42,051 bases of DNA. Origin: Candidatus Sedimenticola endophacoides. Lineage in GTDB: Bacteria; Pseudomonadota; Gammaproteobacteria; Chromatiales; Chromatiaceae. Of this stretch, positions 41,213 through 42,051 are shown piece by piece (within the stretch, counting starts at the first letter, position 1; every line of letters starts with the position of its first letter). The stretch covers positions 1 through 42,051 of the forward strand of contig PQCP01000110.1 in NCBI GenBank assembly GCA_003062205.1, given 5' to 3'. The notes beneath the pieces were generated by a model. It was not told the origin of the DNA and ran no database searches. It worked only from the letters and a program-made list of their open reading frames with translations. Made by a program: the position numbers and the translations under genes.

Positions 41213-41512
41213 CGCTAACCGCCATGGAGAGCGAAGCGAAGGCGGTTAGTCCCCGATAGGCGTAGGCGCGGTTGTATGGCCGCAGTTACGACCGATAGGG
41301 AGTGACGTAGGGCATACAAATAGCGCATCCGACACGCCGTAGAGTCATTGTGGTCATCATGACGGAGTTGCGCACGAGCAGCTTTGCTGCAATGTGCGGG
41401 ACGGAGTCGTGATGAGCGCAGGACGGTCGGGGCAGTAACGGCTGTCGCGTTGGCGAGTCGATTTTGGGGACTGGGATGTCCCAAAATCTTTCACGAGGTA
41501 GCGACACTCTTG
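41213..41512 (-). mobile_element. 300-bp element E, copy 7 (inverted), joining IS fragments
   Basis: A complete copy on the minus strand. Its 5' end adjoins orfA (AAGGAC) and its 3' end adjoins orfB fragment B (GTGGCG). Both junctions fall between codons, but the transposase region normally lying between them is missing. This fits recombination between two element copies in one IS. Confidence 0.95.
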
Positions 41513-41761
41513 GTCCTTCTTTTTCAGCTTCGCTTCCAGTTCAGCAAAGCGACGTTGCTCAGCCTTTACCCTACCCCTGTCTTCCTTCTCGAAAGCGGCC
41601 GCGCCATTCTCAAAGAACTCTTTTTGCCAACGGTAGAACGTGTTGGGGTTCAAACCGTGGGCATCACACACGTCTGATACCGGCTGCCCCTCAACCAGGT
41701 GCTGCTTCAGGATTGCCACCTTTTCCCGGGGCGTGAAATTTCGTCGGGTTCGTTTGCTCAT
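41513..41761 (-). pseudogene. IS3-family transposase OrfA, N-terminal fragment
   Basis: The 83-codon fragment begins MSKRTRRNFTPREKVAIL and carries a helix-turn-helix (VSDVCDAHGLNPNTFYRWQKEF) and the start of the leucine-zipper region (RRFAELEAKLKKKD), where element copy 7 interrupts. A ribosome site (GGAGG) precedes ATG 41761. Confidence 0.9.
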
Positions 41762-41827
41762 ATTTTCCTCCAGAAGTTACCACTAACTCAAATTGAGGAA
41801 AACTCCAATTCCGACTGAAGCGGGACA

Positions 41828-41831
41828 AACG
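41828..41831. repeat. Target-site duplication AACG (right)
   Basis: Matches AACG at 40144-40147 on the other side of the IS3-family insertion. Confidence 0.8.
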
Positions 41832-41995
41832 GTCGTGAACCAGATCGCTGTCCAGCTCATAGGCCATGAATTTATCGATGCCCTTGGCCGCCAGCTTTTC
41901 GATGAAGCCCCCGGAAACGGGACTGTTGTGCATGACCAGATTATCTGCGGTAGATTCCGCCCATCCTGTCCACAATCCCTGATGGATAAAGAAGA

Positions 41996-42030
41996 ACCCC
42001 CTCGAACAACTTGAACATTGTCCGAGGGGA
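41996..42030 (-). terminator. Intrinsic terminator from a gene beyond the window
   Basis: On the minus strand, CCCCTCGGACAA pairs with TTGTTCGAGGGG (one G-T pair) around an 8-nt loop, followed by GTTCTTCTTT. It likely ends a transcript entering from beyond 42051. Confidence 0.6.
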
Positions 42031-42051
42031 CGGTCTCCTGTGTTCTTCGCC

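Larger units (their letters stand above)
40148..41827 (-). mobile_element. Scrambled IS3-family insertion carrying two E elements
   Basis: The outer ends are imperfect inverted repeats sharing TTCAG and GGAGTTTTCC: TGTCCTGGTTCAG at 40148, and TGTCCCGCTTCAG on the minus strand ending at 41827. AACG flanks both. Inside, in order: an orfB C-terminal part (40148-40583), element E (+), 82 bp of foreign sequence, a second copy of the IS right end (40966-41212), element E (-), and orfA (41513-41827). The middle of the transposase (roughly orfA end to orfB centre) is absent, so it cannot move by itself. Either rearrangement through E copies or a chimeric assembly explains it. Confidence 0.85.
39974..41933 (-). 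pseudogene. Unknown 91-residue protein gene split by an IS3-family element
   Basis: The N-terminal part (MHNSPVSGGFIEKLAAKG..., 41933 to 41828) and the C-terminal part (40147 to 39974, ending PKKLHFA) rejoin in frame at DLVHDR-YGAHYG if one copy of the duplicated AACG is removed. The predicted protein is small and soluble, with no recognised domain. It is unusually rich in charged and aromatic residues near its end. ATG 41933 is the likely start, though no ribosome site is clear. It lies upstream of napF on the same strand, with the nap regulatory region beginning 120 bp past its stop. Confidence 0.7.

Overview
The window is GC-rich DNA from a gammaproteobacterium. Gene order matches conserved gammaproteobacterial blocks: ftsK-lolA-rarA-crcB-serS, aat-bpt-infA-clpA-clpS-csp-icd, scpA-scpB-rluB, and rnm/yciO with yciB/yciI. 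A full periplasmic nitrate reductase operon (napFDAGHBC) with moaA downstream points to a respiratory, nitrate-using organism. A sulfur-oxidising or symbiotic Chromatiales-like relative would fit, but that placement is inference.

Layout. 1-751: a tRNA-Ser(UGA) gene bracketed by two inverted copies of a 300-bp repeat. 890-2629: a BI-1/YccA membrane protein, a small membrane protein and a GAF protein. 2687-10318, minus strand: serS, DUF190-crcB (fluoride), rarA, lolA, ftsK, ald. 10550-20547: trxB, a PilZ-like gene, the N-degron set aat, bpt, clpA and clpS around infA, a cold-shock gene, and monomeric isocitrate dehydrogenase. 20693-26783: an endonuclease III-like glycosylase, a split small membrane-protein gene, rluB-scpB-scpA, trpS and an M50 protease. 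27002-31453: yciO, rnm, an unknown gene, yciB, yciI and a split diguanylate cyclase. 31759-39689: moaA and the nap operon, with napA split. 39974-42051: an unknown small gene split by a scrambled IS3-family element.

The most unusual content is the 300-bp element, called E here. Seven copies reach both ends or the window edge (1-124, 452-751, 21607-21906, 30461-30760, 36566-36865, 40584-40883, 41213-41512), plus one 183-bp partial copy (21422-21604). It encodes no convincing protein, has no terminal inverted repeats, and makes no target-site duplication. It carries a hairpin near each end. It sits cleanly between adjacent bases of napA, a GGDEF gene, a small membrane-protein gene and IS3 transposase genes. 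All six readable coding junctions fall exactly between codons. Copies are essentially identical; the one difference I see is G to T at 36795. This looks like a recently amplified non-autonomous element, mechanistically most like IS200/IS605-derived palindromic elements. The family, the mover, and whether excision or RNA-level removal restores the split genes cannot be decided from this window. A misassembly around repeats must also be excluded, especially at 40148-41827.

The nap promoter is well preserved. It has a near-consensus FNR box centred 41.5 bp upstream of the start predicted from its -10 hexamer, and two adjacent NarP-like 7-2-7 palindromes further upstream.
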